Positions 19,153 to 28,893 of a stretch of 64,000 bases of DNA are shown here, in pieces. Every line of letters starts with the position of its first letter. Position 1 is the stretch's first letter. The position numbers were made by a program, and so were the translations under genes. This stretch comes from Opitutales bacterium. Lineage in GTDB: Bacteria > Verrucomicrobiota > Verrucomicrobiia > Opitutales > Intestinicryptomonadaceae. The notes beneath the pieces were generated by a model that worked only from the letters and a program-made list of their open reading frames with translations, did no database searches and had not been told where the DNA came from. The DNA is taken from NCBI GenBank assembly GCA_015061945.1, contig SUVP01000004.1, positions 1-64,000 on the forward strand, in the 5' to 3' direction.

Positions 19153-20367
19153 ATGAAAATCTTGCAGATAAATTCAGTTGGTAACAGTGGTTCAACCGGA
19201 CGTATTGCAGAACAAATTGGGCTGGAAATAATAAAAAACGGGGGAGAAAGTTATATCGCCTGTGCAAGAAATATATCTACATCACAATCTAATCTTATAA
19301 AAATTGGCACAAAACTCCATGTATATCTTAATGTGTTATGGTTCAGAATTTTTGGGACAGATGGTCCTTTTTCAATTCTCCCCACAAAAAAACTAATCAA
19401 ACAAATAAAAGAAATAAATCCCGATATTATCCATTTACACAATACACATGGATATTACTTAAATAATTCAATACTTCTCAAATTTTTAGCAGAATACAAC
19501 AAGCCAGTAGTGTGGACAATACATTCGTGTTGGATTTTCACTGGTCATTGTACTCACTTTGACTTTGTAAGATGCGACAAATGGAAAACATCTTGTTCAA
19601 ATTGTCCACAATTAAGATATTATCCCAAGACATATTTTTTTGATAGATCTACGGAAATACATAAAAGTAAAAGATCTGCAATTCTCAAGATTAAGAATTT
19701 GACCTTTACGCCTGTATCTGACTGGTTAGCTGGATTAATAAAAGAGTCAGCATACAGCAACTATAAAACCATTGCTGTCAGAAATGGTTTAGCTTTAGAT
19801 ATGTTTAAACCAACTGCACCAAACATAATTTTAAAATATAATATCCCAGCAAAAAAAATAGTACTGTTTGTTGCAAGCCCATGGACGCAAAGAAAAGGCT
19901 TTCATTACATCCCTAATATTCAAAAAAAATTAGGCGATGATTTCGTGTGCGTTGTTGTAGGTGTAAATTCCAAACAAAAAGAATTCTTAAAAAAATACAA
20001 TATAATCGCCATAGAACGTACTGAAAATGTCAGAGAACTATGCGAACTTTATACAATCGCAAGTGTATTCGCTAACCCTACTCTCGAAGAAGCTTTATCT
20101 ATGGTAAACCTCGAAGCATTAGCATGCGGAACACCTGTTGTCACCTTTAATTCTGGAGGCACAAAAGAAACGATAACAAACACTGAGATAGGCTCGGTTA
20201 TAGAACATAATGAAGATATAATGTGTCAAGAAATTATAAGATTCTCAAATATTGACAAAAAATTAATTTCAAAAAAATGTCGTCAATCCGTGGAAGAAAA
20301 TTTCGATAAAAACCACGTTTGGCAAAAATATATAAACATATATAAAAATATCCTAAACAATTCCTAA
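19153..20367 (+). CDS. glycosyltransferase family 4
   Basis: A 404-residue GT-B enzyme. It opens with KILQINSVGNSGSTGRIAEQ, a glycine-rich N-terminal loop seen in colanic-acid-type GT4 enzymes, has HLHNTHGYYL and TIHSCWIFTGHC in the acceptor domain, and ends with the nucleotide-sugar domain motif EALSMVNLEALACGTPVV (E-x7-E type). A cysteine-rich stretch (CDKWKTSCSNCPQ) lies near residue 150. It probably adds one sugar of the repeat unit on the cytoplasmic face; donor and linkage cannot be read from sequence. Confidence 0.88.
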   Translation: MKILQINSVGNSGSTGRIAEQIGLEIIKNGGESYIACARNISTSQSNLIKIGTKLHVYLNVLWFRIFGTDGPFSILPTKKLIKQIKEINPDIIHLHNTHGYYLNNSILLKFLAEYNKPVVWTIHSCWIFTGHCTHFDFVRCDKWKTSCSNCPQLRYYPKTYFFDRSTEIHKSKRSAILKIKNLTFTPVSDWLAGLIKESAYSNYKTIAVRNGLALDMFKPTAPNIILKYNIPAKKIVLFVASPWTQRKGFHYIPNIQKKLGDDFVCVVVGVNSKQKEFLKKYNIIAIERTENVRELCELYTIASVFANPTLEEALSMVNLEALACGTPVVTFNSGGTKETITNTEIGSVIEHNEDIMCQEIIRFSNIDKKLISKKCRQSVEENFDKNHVWQKYINIYKNILNNS

Positions 20368-20379
20368 TACCCTAATTTT

Positions 20380-21375
20380 ATGAAAATCTGCTATATATAC
20401 AGAAGTAAAAATATATCTTTTAGCATAGAAAGAGTATTTGCCCAAATTAGAAAATATACATCACCATCAATAGAACAATCAGAATTGTATTGCCCCAGAA
20501 ACAATGCACAAAGTCCTATTACATATATCAAAAATATGTGGGCAACCTTAGGAACAAAAGCCAACATCTATCATATCACTGGTGCTGTTCACTATATGGC
20601 ACTTTTCTATCCACGCAAAAGAACGCTTATCACAGTACATGATTTAACGCATATCACAGGAGTAAAAGGAATCAAAGGTTTCTTTTTGAAAACAATATTT
20701 GCGACACTACCATTTAATTGGGTAAAACATATTGTCGCAATAAGTGAGTGCTCCAAGAATGAGATTGTGGAAAAAATTGGAATCTCACCAAATAAAATTG
20801 ACGTCATCTACGACCCTGCACCAGATGATTTTCCCTACAAAGCCAAAGAAATAAATTTAGATAAACCAAGAATTTTATGTTTTTCCCATCTCATAAATAA
20901 GAATCTAACTCGCCATATAAAAGCACTTGAAGGGATAAATTGTCATCTTAGAATTCTCGGTAGAATTCCAGAACAAGACAAAAACCTATTGGAAGCATTA
21001 AATATTGAGTATTCTAATGCTTTCGATATTTCTTCGGAACAAATAAAAAAAGAATATGAAGATTGCGATATTCTTCTATTCGCATCTACATCAGAAGGAT
21101 TTGGTGTTCCGATTCTTGAAGCACAACTTACAGGACGTCCAGTCATCACTTCAAATATAGCACCATTAACAGAAGTATCGGGAGAAGACTCAGCTATAAA
21201 CGTTGACCCGTTTGATGTGGAATCTATTAGGACGGGAATTAAAAAACTAATATCAGAAAAGGATTTGGCAGAAACCTTAATACAAAAAGGATTAAAAAAT
21301 GTCGAAAGATTTTCGCCTGCAAATATAGCAAAGCAATACGAAAACGTTTACAATAAAATGTTGAAAAAGCATTAA
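20380..21375 (+). CDS. glycosyltransferase family 4
   Basis: A 331-residue GT-B enzyme with TVHDLTHITG in the N-terminal domain, and the C-terminal block ASTSEGFGVPILEAQLTGRP of GT4 donor binding. It follows the previous GT gene by 12 bp and fits an assembly role for the same repeat unit. It is somewhat shorter than most GT4 proteins (about 370) but complete at both ends. Confidence 0.87.
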   Translation: MKICYIYRSKNISFSIERVFAQIRKYTSPSIEQSELYCPRNNAQSPITYIKNMWATLGTKANIYHITGAVHYMALFYPRKRTLITVHDLTHITGVKGIKGFFLKTIFATLPFNWVKHIVAISECSKNEIVEKIGISPNKIDVIYDPAPDDFPYKAKEINLDKPRILCFSHLINKNLTRHIKALEGINCHLRILGRIPEQDKNLLEALNIEYSNAFDISSEQIKKEYEDCDILLFASTSEGFGVPILEAQLTGRPVITSNIAPLTEVSGEDSAINVDPFDVESIRTGIKKLISEKDLAETLIQKGLKNVERFSPANIAKQYENVYNKMLKKH

Positions 21376-21394
21376 TCTGCAAAATTAAAGAACA

Positions 21395-22531
21395 ATGAAA
21401 ATATGTATATTAACACAACCATTGAAATTTAATTATGGTGGAATATTGCAAGCGTACGCACTTCAAAAAGTGTTAAAAGATATGGGACACAATGTGTTAA
21501 CATTAAATTATGATAGCACGTTTAAACTAACAAAAAAAACGATAATCAAAAGAATCATTGCAAAATTATTGTGGGGCAAACGTATATCACTACTTGGTAG
21601 AATTGCGTTCCCTGAATTAAACAAACATTTAAGACGCTTTATCTCCGAAAATATTGATTATTCCGAACTCTTATATGCTCCCCTAAAATATGAACACATA
21701 GATAAATTCAAATTTGACGCATTTATTGTAGGGAGCGATCAAGTATGGCGAAAAGCATATTCACCCCACTTGCCAACCTTCTTCTTAGACTTCTTAGAAA
21801 AAAATCAAAACGTAAAAAAAATAGCGTATAGTGCATCTTTTGGAACATCTGAATTTGAAGTACCATCAAGCGAACTAAACCAATACATAAGATGGACGCA
21901 AGAATTTAATAACATATCGGTAAGAGAAAAAGATGCGATTAAAATAATAAGAGATGACTTAAAATCAAACGCTGAACTTGTGTTAGACCCAACAATGTTG
22001 CTCACACCATCTGATTATTTGGAACTAATCGATTCAGATAAATCACGCAATCTTATTGACAAAGATATACCGAAGAATCAATGTATGGGATATGTTTTGG
22101 ATATAAACAAAAATAAAAAATCGTTGTTTGATAATATATCTAAAAAACTTGGCTTAACTGGAAATATATTATCAATTCAACAATTCCCCCCCAAAGACTT
22201 TAATTTAGACTCATGCATTCAGCCACCAATAACACAGTGGCTACAAATGATAAAAAATTCTTCGTTTGTTGTTACCGATTCATTTCACGGCACAGTATTT
22301 TCAATAATATTCAATACCCCTTTTGCAGTTGTCTCAAATAATGAACGTGGAGCATCGAGATTCAATACACTTCTCGAAACGTTTAATCTCAAAGATAGAA
22401 TGATTTCTCCAGATGACGCTAATGCGACAGAAAAAATACTAAATTCAAAAATCGATTGGAACAACGTTAACACAATTTTAAAACAATGCCGAGAAACCTC
22501 CAAATGTTTCTTAAAATCGGCACTTAAATAA
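21395..22531 (+). CDS. polysaccharide pyruvyl transferase family protein
   Basis: A 378-residue protein starting MKICILTQPLKFNYGGILQA, with the NYGG(x)LQAYAL loop, GSDQVWR near residue 113 and SFHGTVFSIIF near residue 295. These are the hallmarks of the CsaB/WcaK pyruvyl transferase family. The expected reaction moves enolpyruvyl from PEP to a sugar as a ketal, adding negative charge to the glycan. A weak AAAGAA lies before the ATG. It is the only decoration gene of this type in the operon. Confidence 0.88.
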   Translation: MKICILTQPLKFNYGGILQAYALQKVLKDMGHNVLTLNYDSTFKLTKKTIIKRIIAKLLWGKRISLLGRIAFPELNKHLRRFISENIDYSELLYAPLKYEHIDKFKFDAFIVGSDQVWRKAYSPHLPTFFLDFLEKNQNVKKIAYSASFGTSEFEVPSSELNQYIRWTQEFNNISVREKDAIKIIRDDLKSNAELVLDPTMLLTPSDYLELIDSDKSRNLIDKDIPKNQCMGYVLDINKNKKSLFDNISKKLGLTGNILSIQQFPPKDFNLDSCIQPPITQWLQMIKNSSFVVTDSFHGTVFSIIFNTPFAVVSNNERGASRFNTLLETFNLKDRMISPDDANATEKILNSKIDWNNVNTILKQCRETSKCFLKSALK

Positions 22532-22537
22532 TCTGCA

Positions 22538-23554
22538 ATGAACCAAGATACTAAAGTTACGGTAATCGTACCAGTGTATAATACACAGGAATATTTACCT
22601 AAATGCATAAATAGCATTTTAAAACAATCGCACAACAATATAGAACTTATATTGATAAACGATGGTTCTATAGACAATTCCGCTAAAATCTGCGATGAAT
22701 ACTCACGAAAAGATACAAGGGTACATGTTATCCACCAAAAAAACAGCGGAGTATCGGTTGCAAGAAATAAAGGATTAGATAAAACAACAGGCGATTATAT
22801 TGTATTCGTAGATTCAGATGACTGGATTACAGACAATTACATAACAACTCTTCTTGAGCATTCAACAAACCCAGAAGAAGAACTTTTAATGACAGGCTGT
22901 TCGTATGTGTATCCAACCCACACCGAAGAAATAACTTATGGCTCGGGGACTTTCCCATTAAAAGATGCATTAGCAGATGAAACTATATCGAGAAACAATT
23001 TTATTACATCAAAATTATTCCTCACAAAGATAATAAAAGATAACAACATAAGATTTAAACAAGGAATCAGCTATGGCGAAGATTGGATTTTTGGCATGGA
23101 ATATATGAAACATATTTCATACTTAAAAATCATCTTAGATTGTGGATACATGTATAATCGTGACCTAATCAATACGTCTCTTGTGGCACGCCGATTTAAA
23201 TTTGAACAATACCTTAACACCTTTGAACACGCTAATGAATGTATATTAGGAATATACGGCAATGCACCTGACCCAAGAAAAGAGCTATTAAAATCATTTA
23301 TCTCTTATAGATATTTACTTTCTGCAATAAAAGCAATGTACAGAAAGGATTCGTTAAAACCAAGAAAACAACGCATAGAAAACTTGCAGAATATTACTTC
23401 AAAATACCCGACGTATATAAAATATATGGGTGAAAAGTTATTAAGCAAAAATCAGTTATCACTTTTCGATTTATATTACCTTACAATCTTCAAGTTGAGA
23501 TATTCTTTATTGCAACCATTTTGGAATTTTTACATACGCATAAAATCAAAATAA
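22538..23554 (+). CDS. glycosyltransferase family 2
   Basis: A 338-residue GT-A enzyme. It begins with VTVIVPVYNTQEYLPKCI, then LINDGSIDNS and SVARNKGLD, and has the DSDDW metal-binding motif near residue 93. A central GISYGEDWIFG carries the ED catalytic-base motif. The C-terminal third is basic and probably sits at the membrane. It starts 6 bp after the pyruvyl transferase gene. Confidence 0.9.
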   Translation: MNQDTKVTVIVPVYNTQEYLPKCINSILKQSHNNIELILINDGSIDNSAKICDEYSRKDTRVHVIHQKNSGVSVARNKGLDKTTGDYIVFVDSDDWITDNYITTLLEHSTNPEEELLMTGCSYVYPTHTEEITYGSGTFPLKDALADETISRNNFITSKLFLTKIIKDNNIRFKQGISYGEDWIFGMEYMKHISYLKIILDCGYMYNRDLINTSLVARRFKFEQYLNTFEHANECILGIYGNAPDPRKELLKSFISYRYLLSAIKAMYRKDSLKPRKQRIENLQNITSKYPTYIKYMGEKLLSKNQLSLFDLYYLTIFKLRYSLLQPFWNFYIRIKSK

Positions 23555-23560
23555 TATTTG

Positions 23561-24526
23561 GTGAAAAAACTATTTAAGATTTTTATATTTCTATCAATAA
23601 CAATAATATTTTATGTATTTATTGTTAATTCGGCATATCAATATTTCTCAAATAGAACACCTGCTGAGAAATATGCTTTAGCAAATTTAACTTTTGCAAA
23701 ATCAATAGCTAATAAAAATGTAAAATTCCAAAGATTTTATCAGGGTGCATACTACGGAATAATGTATTCAAACACACCTATTAGCCCACAAACAACATTT
23801 TCCAACAATATTTATATATCCTTTGCACAAGCACTTAAAGTTCGCAAGCAAATAAATTTTCCATTGACTGACACAATCGATAAACTAAATAGAATATCAA
23901 ACCAACACACAAGAGAAATGGTTGCCTCCGAACTCTGCTTTATGTCAATGTTTGCTAAAGATTACGACGCAACAATATCTATTATGAATTATTCTCGAAA
24001 GGATTATGCATGGTTCACAATGCTAACTTTTGTATATTTCAATTCCGAAAAGAAAGATTTTATTATTAAAGATAAATTGATTTCAAAAAACTTGCGTCAT
24101 TTTAAAAATAAAAATGATTTAAATTCCAAAGACGTATGGGATATGGTTTGCTCTATGCCTCATCTATTAATTGGTGGATTCTATAAGTCGAGCTCAGAAA
24201 CGGCAGTATTGGCATTCGATGATTACAAACGCTATAAAAATAGAAATATATGTGATTTTTCTAAATCTATAAAACAATTTCATACCGATTATAAATCGCG
24301 TAGAACCTCAGAAAGTGCAAAGGTTTTATCTGGACTGCTATATTTATCTGGGCAAACAAAAGAGGCATTAAATATAGTTGAAAAAATCAATAGTCCGAGT
24401 GCAAAAATCAATGCAATTTCCTTGATTATAAATTTAGCAATTTTCAATGATGATATAAAAACTGCTGAAATGTTGGCAGAAAAGCTTTCGACATTGAATA
24501 AAATTAAAATGTACTTTTTCTTGTGA
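23561..24526 (+). CDS. membrane-anchored hypothetical protein, TPR-like
   Basis: About 321 residues from a GTG at 23561; a TTG three bases earlier is an equal alternative, as no Shine-Dalgarno sequence decides it. One hydrophobic helix (about residues 3-25) precedes a soluble part made of paired helices with lengths and Ala/Leu pattern like tetratricopeptide repeats, best seen near the end (SGQTKEALNIVEKI). It overlaps the next gene, a WaaL/Wzy-type protein, by four bases (GTGA). Many WaaL-like proteins carry a fused periplasmic TPR domain, so this may be the split-off version of that part. Function is not known. Confidence 0.6.
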   Translation: MKKLFKIFIFLSITIIFYVFIVNSAYQYFSNRTPAEKYALANLTFAKSIANKNVKFQRFYQGAYYGIMYSNTPISPQTTFSNNIYISFAQALKVRKQINFPLTDTIDKLNRISNQHTREMVASELCFMSMFAKDYDATISIMNYSRKDYAWFTMLTFVYFNSEKKDFIIKDKLISKNLRHFKNKNDLNSKDVWDMVCSMPHLLIGGFYKSSSETAVLAFDDYKRYKNRNICDFSKSIKQFHTDYKSRRTSESAKVLSGLLYLSGQTKEALNIVEKINSPSAKINAISLIINLAIFNDDIKTAEMLAEKLSTLNKIKMYFFL

Positions 24527-25920
24527 AAAAACATATTATATATTTTTTGCTATCGTTTGTATTATCGGTCGGAATATGGACTCGATTTGAATACATGCTC
24601 GTTTTGTCGGCAATAACGACATCCCTACTTTTGTTTTCATCTACTTGCGGATCAATAAACGATAACATTAGTAAAATATTAAAAAATAAGTTTAATTGGA
24701 TACTTTTGGCAATTACACTTATTGTTATAGTATCTTTATGCAATCCAAATGGCATATTTATTCAAGAAGACGGATATTATTATATAAAGAAAATCCCTTA
24801 TATTGAGTACCTACCCACTTCAATATCGATATTTCCTTCGGAAAGAGGGTCTTATTATTTTATTCTCTTTCTATTAAATATATTCAATATTACAAATACC
24901 TATATATTAACAACTAAAACCAAGCAAGATATAAATTTATTTTTTATTTACATAAGTATTTTTGGATTTATTTGTGCAAATACCATAATACTAATGACCA
25001 TTTACAACAGCCATAATGCAGTAGAAACATCCGGACGTAAATTGCTTGGTATTATAGAAGCCTATATGGCTTCTCCAACAGGAACATTTTTTTCACAAAA
25101 TATGGCATCTCAATATATGATATTGATTTTATCAGCAACAATATCATTATTTATACAAAACTTAAAAGAAGTAAAAACAGCACACAACTCTACATATATT
25201 ATTGTATTTGGCATATTTATAATATTCGACATTATTGCCCTTGTTTTATGTATACAATTACAAGCATTCATAGGAATAGTAGTGTTGACATTAACACTAA
25301 TCGCTGAGGTATTCCATATTATCTTAAAACAAAGACGAAATTTTATATACTTATTATCTGTTATCATCGCCTTAGGGACAGTAACATATATTTTTATTCC
25401 GAATAATCAGTTGGTAGAAACTCTTTCAACACAAATATCAAATAAATTAGAACGTAAGATAACAGAAACGCATCAAGACAAAGGTCGTATTGCATTATGG
25501 TGCCACGCATATAATCTTTTTGAGAAAAACAAATACTGGGGAATAGGAGTAAATAATTTCTACTTTTATTCATATCAATATGATAAGGAATACTATATAA
25601 AACAACATCCACAAAAAGTATCAAAATCAATATCATATTCAGCACATAATGATTTACTACAACTTTTATGTGAGTTTGGAATATTTGGTTCTACAATATT
25701 CTTTGTTGGTATGGTATATTTTTTGATACTTTTAAGCAAACGTATAACATCACAATATCCATACAAAAATACTTTAGTAGGGATATTGTTAGTTGCGATA
25801 ATATCTTTATTTGATATGCCTTTTCAACTGATAAACGTATCGTGTCTATTTATTCTTTATAGCACGTCAATATTACTCTATTATTCTATTGATACCTGTC
25901 CAAGAAATCATCTACCATAA
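24523..25920 (+). CDS. O-antigen ligase/polymerase (Wzy_C family) membrane protein
   Basis: A 465-residue polytopic protein with about 11 helices. It starts at a GTG that overlaps the stop of the gene before. A large periplasmic loop contains RIALWCHAYNLFEKNKYWG, and then comes SAHNDLLQLLCEFGIFGS, the H-N-D-x-L-Q-x-x-x-E-x-G-x-x-G signature of O-antigen ligases and related polymerases. It would join repeat units or attach finished glycan to an acceptor in the periplasm. The operon has a second polymerase candidate right after it, so one is likely the polymerase and the other the ligase. Confidence 0.82.
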   Translation: MKKHIIYFLLSFVLSVGIWTRFEYMLVLSAITTSLLLFSSTCGSINDNISKILKNKFNWILLAITLIVIVSLCNPNGIFIQEDGYYYIKKIPYIEYLPTSISIFPSERGSYYFILFLLNIFNITNTYILTTKTKQDINLFFIYISIFGFICANTIILMTIYNSHNAVETSGRKLLGIIEAYMASPTGTFFSQNMASQYMILILSATISLFIQNLKEVKTAHNSTYIIVFGIFIIFDIIALVLCIQLQAFIGIVVLTLTLIAEVFHIILKQRRNFIYLLSVIIALGTVTYIFIPNNQLVETLSTQISNKLERKITETHQDKGRIALWCHAYNLFEKNKYWGIGVNNFYFYSYQYDKEYYIKQHPQKVSKSISYSAHNDLLQLLCEFGIFGSTIFFVGMVYFLILLSKRITSQYPYKNTLVGILLVAIISLFDMPFQLINVSCLFILYSTSILLYYSIDTCPRNHLP

Positions 25921-25984
25921 AAAACATCTAAAAAATACTTGATTATACAACCCGAAAATATAGGATGTCTTCCAATTTTGTATA

Positions 25985-27373
25985 ATGAAAAATTTCGTTA
26001 ATAGTTTTTTTGAACAGGTTGGATGCTATATTGCAATAATATTTACGGCATTGCAGTTTCTTGGATTTTTCACAAATAACACACCAGTTGAAGCCATACT
26101 TGTAGGATTCTGTATAATCCCATTGCGATTAATATATCTCAACAGATTGAGGGATGCATCAAAGAATTTCGCCAGAATATATCTTTGGTCGGGTTGGGAC
26201 TTATCAATGATAGTTTGCCCAACCATATTCTTTGATTCATACGCAGGAATGGTGTATAAAAAAATAGTTGGAGCTGAAATAGCTATTTCTCCTACAGATG
26301 TAACTTTCACTATTTATATGGGGGCTTTTTCTTTGTTTTTGTTGTTTATATCATCTATATGGTGGAGAAACGACAAGACACCAGATACGGATTATACACC
26401 AGCACTCACACGTGAACAAGTTATATTTTGGTCTATTGCTCTCGCTTCTATAGCATTTACAAGTGCACTTGTTTCCAATATAATGGGATTAGGTAGATTG
26501 GGCGAAGAATCGGTATATTTGCCCTTTAAACTGACCGGTATAATTAATTATTTTTCGTTTGGATTCACTTGGTTTTTAAACTTTTTTATTCTCGACGCAT
26601 ACGCAAAAAAAAGAATCTCTCTCATATTTGCAGTTGGAATAATCTTATTGCTGACATTAAATGCATCAGCAGCAAGTTTGTCAAAAGGACAACTAATATC
26701 GCCAATCGCCGGCATTATCATTTATTTAATTATCACAAAAAAATTCACGGTAGGTGCCTCAATGACAATGGCATTACTGTTCGCATTTGTGTTCATTGCA
26801 GCCAGTTTCTTATCGGGATACCGTGATTCTCGCCAACATATATATACAAAAGGATTTGGTGGAGAAGCCGCAAATTATTCTATGATGAAATATACACATA
26901 GAATATTTAGTGATGGAATTACTTTTATGAAGTTCCATTCAAATGCAACACACCACGACCTTCATACAATGCTGAAACATTGGAATTATAATGTTAGCGA
27001 CGTTCACACCTATGCCATTGACGGAAAACCTCTCGGAACAACTTCAACACATAGTACTGGGTGCGTAAATTTACCGGCAGCATATTTGTTTGGATTTCCA
27101 TTTTTTATAATATTCACAATATTGGCAGGACTTGCTACATCATATATCGATTACGGATTGCCTCGTTCAAATAGCATATTCTCCTCAACGATATTTAGAG
27201 TGTACGCAGCATACGCAATTGCCCGAGTATACATAGCCGTCAGTGCATTAGAGTTTTTTACACGTGCCTATAATGGAAGCTTTGCATTTATATCATTCCC
27301 TATAATAACAATTTTCTTTTACATTATATATCTAAAGTTTTTTTGTACAAAAATACAAAACAATAATATCTAA
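25985..27373 (+). CDS. polytopic membrane protein, candidate Wzy polymerase
   Basis: A 462-residue protein with about 11-12 predicted helices and a loop with several His residues (HRIFSDGITFMKFHSNATHH, near residue 305) and conserved-looking GYRDSRQ. Sequence motifs are weak, as is normal for Wzy; position between the ligase-like gene and the O-acyltransferase supports a repeat-unit polymerase. It has a 64-bp AT-rich gap to the gene before and no Shine-Dalgarno sequence. Other polytopic polysaccharide proteins cannot be excluded. Confidence 0.6.
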   Translation: MKNFVNSFFEQVGCYIAIIFTALQFLGFFTNNTPVEAILVGFCIIPLRLIYLNRLRDASKNFARIYLWSGWDLSMIVCPTIFFDSYAGMVYKKIVGAEIAISPTDVTFTIYMGAFSLFLLFISSIWWRNDKTPDTDYTPALTREQVIFWSIALASIAFTSALVSNIMGLGRLGEESVYLPFKLTGIINYFSFGFTWFLNFFILDAYAKKRISLIFAVGIILLLTLNASAASLSKGQLISPIAGIIIYLIITKKFTVGASMTMALLFAFVFIAASFLSGYRDSRQHIYTKGFGGEAANYSMMKYTHRIFSDGITFMKFHSNATHHDLHTMLKHWNYNVSDVHTYAIDGKPLGTTSTHSTGCVNLPAAYLFGFPFFIIFTILAGLATSYIDYGLPRSNSIFSSTIFRVYAAYAIARVYIAVSALEFFTRAYNGSFAFISFPIITIFFYIIYLKFFCTKIQNNNI

Positions 27374-27379
27374 ATACCG

Positions 27380-28882
27380 ATGTTATTTAACTCAATTGAA
27401 TTTATTTTTATCTTTCTACCCATAACCTTTGCGTTATTTTATTTTTCGGTAAAATATACAAATGTAAGAATTGGTTTATTTGTTTTATCTATTGCATCTT
27501 TATTTTTTTATGGATACTGGAATTTACCTTGCTTGTTTTTATTGATTGCAAGCATATCTACAAATTACCTCATATCTAAAATCCTTATACCCAAACAGCC
27601 AAATAAAATCACACGAAGAATAATTCTTTACAGTGGAGTTATTTTAAATTTATCGCTTATAGGATTCTTTAAATATTATAATTTCTTTTTAGAAAATATT
27701 AACTACGTTATTAATTCAGATTTATCTTTTAAAGAGATTATCTTGCCACTGGGTATTTCCTTTTTCACATTCCAACAGATTATTTATATAATAGATAGTT
27801 ACAAAGGAAAGATTCAATCGACCTCATTTTTAGAATATCTTTTGTATATATCATTTTTCCCACAACTCATAGCTGGGCCGATTGTAAAACCAGAACAAAT
27901 GTTACCTCAGCTTTTGAATTATAATCCGCAAACAATACATTCGGAAAAAGTTTTAAATGGTATTGTATATTTTCTGCTTGGGTTATTTAAAAAAGTTGTA
28001 ATAGCAGATACGTTTTCTATGTACATAAGAAAACCATTTGCCGTAGCAGAAAGTGGTGTAGATTTATCTTTTATAGAATCCTTATATGCAACATTAGGCT
28101 ATACATTCCAAATATATTTCGATTTTTCAGGATATTGCGATATGGCAATTGGCTTAGGCTTTTTGTTTGGAGTAACATTACCAACCAACTTTAATTCGCC
28201 ATATAAAGCACATAGCATAATAAATTTCTGGAGAAATTGGCATATAACACTATCTAATTTCCTAAAAGATTACATATATATTCCACTGGGCGGAAATAGA
28301 AACGGAAAAATTAGACAACGCGTAAACTTATTGATCACAATGTTTATAGGTGGATTATGGCATGGTGCAAGTTGGACATTTGTATTTTGGGGAACATTAC
28401 ATGGAGTATATCTAATAATAAATCATACATTTATCGCCATATTAAAATTCTTACACTTAGATTCTATCCGAAAAAATTTTATATATTCAACATTAGCGTG
28501 GATAATCACATTTTCATCTGTCGCATTCGCATGGATATTTTTCAGAGCCTCTACATTTGCAGGAGCTATGCAGATTATAAAGGGTTTGTTTAGTTTTGAT
28601 ATAAAGCTTCCAGCTTCAATAGTCGCTCTTTTCCCGACTATCTTAAAACCGTACATTACACCAGTTGGGACATTAACATATGCGGGCAATGCATCAATTT
28701 CAGGATTATTATTTGAAACAGCTTTGATAATTATAAGCTTTTTGATTGTTTTTTTCACACCAAATATACCAGAATTATCCGACAGAAAGAAATATATTTT
28801 AATAATAATTACGTTTTATCTGTCATTGCAAAAGGTTTTATTTTGCTTGGAAGAATCTGAATTCATATATTTTCAGTTTTAG
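27380..28882 (+). CDS. MBOAT-family O-acyltransferase (AlgI/DltB-like)
   Basis: A 500-residue membrane protein of the MBOAT family. Family signatures include LPLGISFFTFQQIIYIID, FWRNWHITLSNFLKDYIYIP and GLWHGASWTFVFWGTLHG, with the invariant His328 and a second His341. AlgI and relatives move acetyl groups across the inner membrane for glycan O-acylation. The SGNH-like protein encoded 11 bp downstream is the expected periplasmic partner. It follows the polymerase candidate after 6 bp. Confidence 0.93.
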   Translation: MLFNSIEFIFIFLPITFALFYFSVKYTNVRIGLFVLSIASLFFYGYWNLPCLFLLIASISTNYLISKILIPKQPNKITRRIILYSGVILNLSLIGFFKYYNFFLENINYVINSDLSFKEIILPLGISFFTFQQIIYIIDSYKGKIQSTSFLEYLLYISFFPQLIAGPIVKPEQMLPQLLNYNPQTIHSEKVLNGIVYFLLGLFKKVVIADTFSMYIRKPFAVAESGVDLSFIESLYATLGYTFQIYFDFSGYCDMAIGLGFLFGVTLPTNFNSPYKAHSIINFWRNWHITLSNFLKDYIYIPLGGNRNGKIRQRVNLLITMFIGGLWHGASWTFVFWGTLHGVYLIINHTFIAILKFLHLDSIRKNFIYSTLAWIITFSSVAFAWIFFRASTFAGAMQIIKGLFSFDIKLPASIVALFPTILKPYITPVGTLTYAGNASISGLLFETALIIISFLIVFFTPNIPELSDRKKYILIIITFYLSLQKVLFCLEESEFIYFQF

Positions 28883-28893
28883 AAGATTGAGTT

